Positions 59,943 to 64,000 of a stretch of 64,000 nt of DNA are shown here, piece by piece. The DNA is taken from positions 1,194,422 to 1,258,421 of the forward strand of contig VWZF01006736.1 in NCBI GenBank assembly GCA_013396755.1, in the 5' to 3' direction. A model generated the notes under the pieces. The model saw only the letters and a program-made list of their open reading frames with translations. It was not told the origin of the DNA and searched no databases. Origin of the DNA: Sclerurus mexicanus (Eukaryota; Chordata; Aves; Passeriformes; Furnariidae). The translations under genes were made by a program, and so were the position numbers. Positions within the stretch are counted from its first letter, which is position 1. Each line of letters starts with the position of its first letter.

Positions 59943-62900
59943 ACTTTTTAAATATGCAGTAATGTTTGCCAGTGGGGTAGCACAAGCTAAAATCAATGCT
60001 TAGAGCTTTAACAAAGAAACACAAGTGGTACATAAAATCCTCTTAGAGAGGGCAATAAAACAGTTTAAATTGAGTGTATACAAAGTCTTCATGAAAGGCT
60101 AGCTTCAGGGAACAGCAGAACAAAAATGTAACTTGATTCAATTATATTTTTATTATTATTTATAAATGAAGAAATAGGGCTCTGTATTGCTATGGCAACA
60201 AAACACCATGTGTTATTTCTATATAAATTTGAAAATGTAGTGTTCTCACATGAAATTAAAACCAGAACCCAGGAGCACAAAGAACATTAAAGTAGTGCAT
60301 TTATAATAGGAAACTGATAATTTTCTGACCAATTGTTTTTTTCTCTGAATTAAAAGATTGTTGAAAGGGATATTTAGCACTGAAGTTGATTTTTCAGAAG
60401 CAACCTTTCACTCTATAAGTAAAAATTATCTCAAAGCCCAATTTTTCTCTAAGAATAATACACATGGCTTTGTAGAAATAATATGCTGCTTGTTAGCTCA
60501 GGACATAACCCATTTTTAAAGACATGATTTTGTAGATAGAGGTGTAAGCTATGTTACATATGTAGGCTGATTCTCCCTTTTGAAAATGTAGCTTCTAAAG
60601 ATGTTGTTGATCACAGACTTAGTGAATAAATTTAGTAAAAGACTTTTACTGAAAGTAATTTTTTCCAACAGACAGATATCTACATGCATTTAGCACTAGA
60701 TTCAGCAATTCTGAGTTGTGAATCTCTGCACATACTGGAAGCCCTCCAACCTGAATGCCTCTTATTACCAAACTAAGTCCAGTTGCAAATTTAAGGCATT
60801 AGGGGTCGAAGCCAAAATCAGAGTAAAAGTGTTCTGCAATCTTTTAGCTAATGGGCAGCACTTGAATTTAGTATTTCAGTATCCCATTTAAATCCAGACA
60901 TCAGATGAAACTGAATTTTCATAGTTACTCAAAATGTCTTTTCATTAGCAGCAGACTTCTTGCAGCTCTCAGGAAAACATCTAAGCAAGGAGACTCTAAT
61001 GAGAACTTCTACTACTGCTTATTCTTTTAAAGACTGAATCGGAAACTTTTCTGCTTTTCTTAAAAATCACATCAGACTCTAAGAATTTGGGGGCTTTCAA
61101 GAGAGGATAAAAGCAGTCAATTTTAATTCAAAATTTTGTACCTAACTTGCTCTTATTGATATAACTGAAAGTTTTCCAGACTTGTGTGGCATAATGTGTA
61201 CAAAGGCACTGTGCTGACTCTGTTTTGAGCGAATTTTCCCAAATGATGGGGGATCTCACCTGATGTATATTTTTCATTTTCAGTAACTGGGATAGACCAC
61301 TTGTTCTTATCTCTGCTGATTTAACAAGGGTAGCAATTTTAGATTATATATGGAATGTCATATTAAAAATTCAGAATTTAGTTCTGTTAGTGAATAACTG
61401 TATCAAAGTCAAGAGAATTAAGGAGATAAATGCATCACATTTTATTTCTTGATAATTTGTCTTCTTAAAGACTTTTTAAATTCTTTAACAATCAAAAGAC
61501 ATTTTACCACTATTTTGGCTCCAGCAACTAGAAGTTCTTTGAAATTTTATGCATTCATCCTCATCACATTTTTTCACTTCTCCACATTTAAGAAACCAGT
61601 GCTGAGCTTAGTGCATAAAAATTTACTGAGATAGTAATTGATGCAAGTGGCCTTAAATTCAACGATGCTGACAATTTTGACTGATGAAATCACCAGCTGC
61701 TGTTGTGTCAGTGGCATGCTCCTATCAGCTACACAGTGGCCACTGGTCGCATGATATTTCCAACTGACCAAGGAGGTAAGTCTACTAGAACACTCCCTGT
61801 TTTGGCTGCTAGCAAACCATCAAGGAATGCCTGACTGTGAGGGGAAAAGAAATTAATTGCTAAATTTCTAATTGCTATCATTTCCACACTGGACTCAAAA
61901 GGCATGGAGAAGATGGCATGGTAGGGAAAGAGAAGAAAAGTGGAGAAACTGTTCTTTGAATTGCTTTCATTTAAATTAGACTCTTCCCAGACCACAACTC
62001 TATCACAGTCTGCATTTAAGGGTTACAACTTGATATAAATCTATCATTGGACATAGACTTCTGAAACTTTCAGTAAAATTTTCCAAGAATCTGAAAAGAA
62101 TTGAGGACACACAGCTGAAGTGAAGCAGAAATGAAGTTCTTGATTCTTTTAGTTCAAAGAAATGTATTAACTAAACTAAGATGATATAAATGAGTCTGGT
62201 CTAGGTACCAAAACAAAGAACACCTTCAGTCCAAAATCCAGGGCCCAGTTTTCACTTACTACAAAAGACAAAGTGATTTAACTTTGAAAATCCCTAAACA
62301 CTTCTAGTACTGCCCTTGCTTATTTCCTTCTCTGTTTGCCACAGTCTGAACCTCTTTCTGGCTAGTTCACATCTACATCCTTAGTATAAAGTATAGTCAC
62401 AATCTTGCTGCGGCAAGTATAAGCCAGGACTGTCCCTGTTCATATTAAATACTGGAATCAAAATGGCCTTGGTCCAGCTTGAGCCATCTGGTTTCCTGGA
62501 TCCTGGGTGCTTTAAAGTAACACAGCTTTCATGAGGGGATGGGCAAACTCGGGGTATGCTGCAGCCTGTCACAGTGCTCTGCCTGCAGTAACAGCAACGA
62601 ATCACTTTAAATTAGTGCAGAGGGGAATTCCAGTGACCAGGTCCTTGCATATGAGGTATTCTTTAACCTTTGTACTTTTTCCCATAAAAGTAAGTCATAT
62701 GTGTGTTGTTGAAGTACCTTCATGAGTCAACATGGCCACCTACTCAAAGGATTCTGGATGGAGGGCAAGATTATGCCCTTAAGGTGGCAATGAGATGCCT
62801 TTGTGCTTAGGTTTTTTGTATTAGGTGGTTCAAGCGGCATCTCCTCATCTTCATTTTGGGCTTCAGTTCACCCACTGTAGAAACCCTAGTCACAAATCTG

Positions 62901-63707
62901 GGGGAGAAATCTAGCCCCTGAAATACTGGTGCAGCAGTATTTGTTTCTGCAGCTAGAGATTAACTAACCCTTCTACATAATTGCTGAATCCTATAGCACT
63001 CATCAGAACGCTACTCAGGCCGTGATCTGCTTGAAACCTTTGTTATCAGCTGCTGTAAGATTGGTCTTTTATTGAAATATTAAAGCATCTGAGACACTAA
63101 GGGACAAAAGACAGCCTATCCAGGGAATTTCAGAATGGATTTGGTCTCCTGAGAAAACAAGATTTGAATGTGATAAGACCAAAAAGGCAGATGAGATAAG
63201 TATGAACTTCAGGAATTAATACAGCAATGCCAAACCATCTCTTAAATACAGACACATTTAGACTGAAATCTAGTCAGCCTGACTTACAAGCACAGCAAGC
63301 CCATATACCTTTTCTAGCAAAACAGCTTTCCAAACTGAGACCCTAAATTTCCCAGGAAGTTAATGATGACGGGGAAATTACTTCAAAGGACTTCATAGGA
63401 AGTTCCTTTAACCCAAATTTTATTCCCTAAGCTAGACTGTCAGGAAGAGCAGTGTGTCTGCAACTCTTCCTATGCATTTACTTCTTTTCACATGATAAAT
63501 GACAATATGCAAGCTGTGCTGCTACTCATTACTCTCTCGAGCCTGTACTGAGAAATGCAAGTGCTAGATGAACATTTTAAAACATGAAATTCTCTCTGAA
63601 TTTAGTACATTCATATGGGAAGCTGCATGGTGGCATAATGGAGGTTGGGAATAGAAATAACTCAGTCTGTTGATGCAGCCCTGAAGAACAGAGTAGACTA
63701 CACTAGA
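59943..63707. other. Non-coding interval
   Basis: About 3.8 kb with no recognised gene, RNA or repeat. The longest frame, 88 codons on the - strand at 61729-61995, has no recognisable feature. Confidence 0.5.
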
Positions 63708-64000
63708 CTAGACTATCTTAATTGGAAGGTACCTGCAATGATTATCTAGTCCAACTGCTTGACCAATTCAGGGCTGACCAAAAGTTAAAGCATGTTGTTA
63801 AGAACATTGTCCAAATGCCTCTTAAACACTGACAGACTTCAGGCATCAACTGCTTCTCTAGACAGCCTGTTCTAGTGTTTGATCACTGCCTTGGTAAATA
63901 AATACTTCCTAACATCAAGTCTGAACCTCCCTCAACACAGCTGTGAACCATTCACATGGTTAATGTTGTGCCTTATATCCTTTGCAATTTCAAAGGTGGA
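63708..64000 (-). mobile_element. CR1 LINE fragment, cut by the window end
   Basis: Diverged antisense CR1 3' region: TTGGAAGGTACCTGCAATGA, then GACAGCCTGTTCTAGTGTTTGA, then TTCCTAACATCAAGTCTGAA. It runs through the end of the window, so its 5' part is not visible. It looks older than the copies at 39.4 and 46.6 kb. Confidence 0.85.

Noticed and set aside
1..64000. tRNA, rRNA, spliceosomal RNA, 7SK, CRISPR array or bacterial-type operon
   Set aside because: No recognisable conserved words, cloverleaf or regularly spaced repeats were seen, and the repeat content indicates a vertebrate nuclear genome.

Overview
The window looks like non-coding vertebrate DNA from a bird. The strongest evidence is at least eight truncated CR1 LINE copies, several ending in the typical ATTCTRTG-type 3' repeat, plus one solo LTR of ERVL type with a 5-bp target-site duplication. 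The CR1 subfamilies and the ERVL-like LTR would fit a neoavian, perhaps a passerine, but species cannot be read from the sequence. The DNA is AT-rich, has no long open reading frames, and shows no complete gene, tRNA, rRNA, snRNA or CRISPR array. It is best read as a gene desert or the inside of very large introns.

Layout. 1-9.9 kb is the most unusual part. A direct duplication (copies at 981-1680 and 6884-7530) has an almost identical core and diverged edges, and each core carries two adjacent perfect or near-perfect palindromic sites. It is followed at 7.7-9.9 kb by a cluster of splice-acceptor-plus-open-frame segments on the + strand that could be remnants of an unidentified gene. 10-32 kb is mostly featureless, with a purine-rich tract (18.85-19.56 kb), an open antisense frame (21.4-21.75 kb), a CCAA-type simple repeat and a CA microsatellite. 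32.2-47.4 kb holds most of the recognisable CR1: an old + copy (32.2 kb), a - copy (32.9 kb), a 1.1-kb + copy (37.2 kb), a short + copy (39.4 kb) and a - copy (46.6 kb). 47.4-57.5 kb holds a weak second direct duplication (48.9 and 54.8 kb), a compact multi-stem inverted repeat (52.3 kb), a short CR1 (55.9 kb) and an AT-repeat/G-tract/AT-repeat structure (56.3 kb). The solo LTR lies at 57,564-58,193. The last 6 kb hold two more CR1 fragments, the second running off the window end.

No new protein-based system is supported. The items most worth testing are the duplicated core with its twin palindromes (possible duplicated regulatory module kept alike by gene conversion or selection), the exon-like cluster at 7.7-9.9 kb, and the structured element at 52.33-52.42 kb. 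All calls rest on reading the sequence and on remembered family consensus features; no database search was possible.
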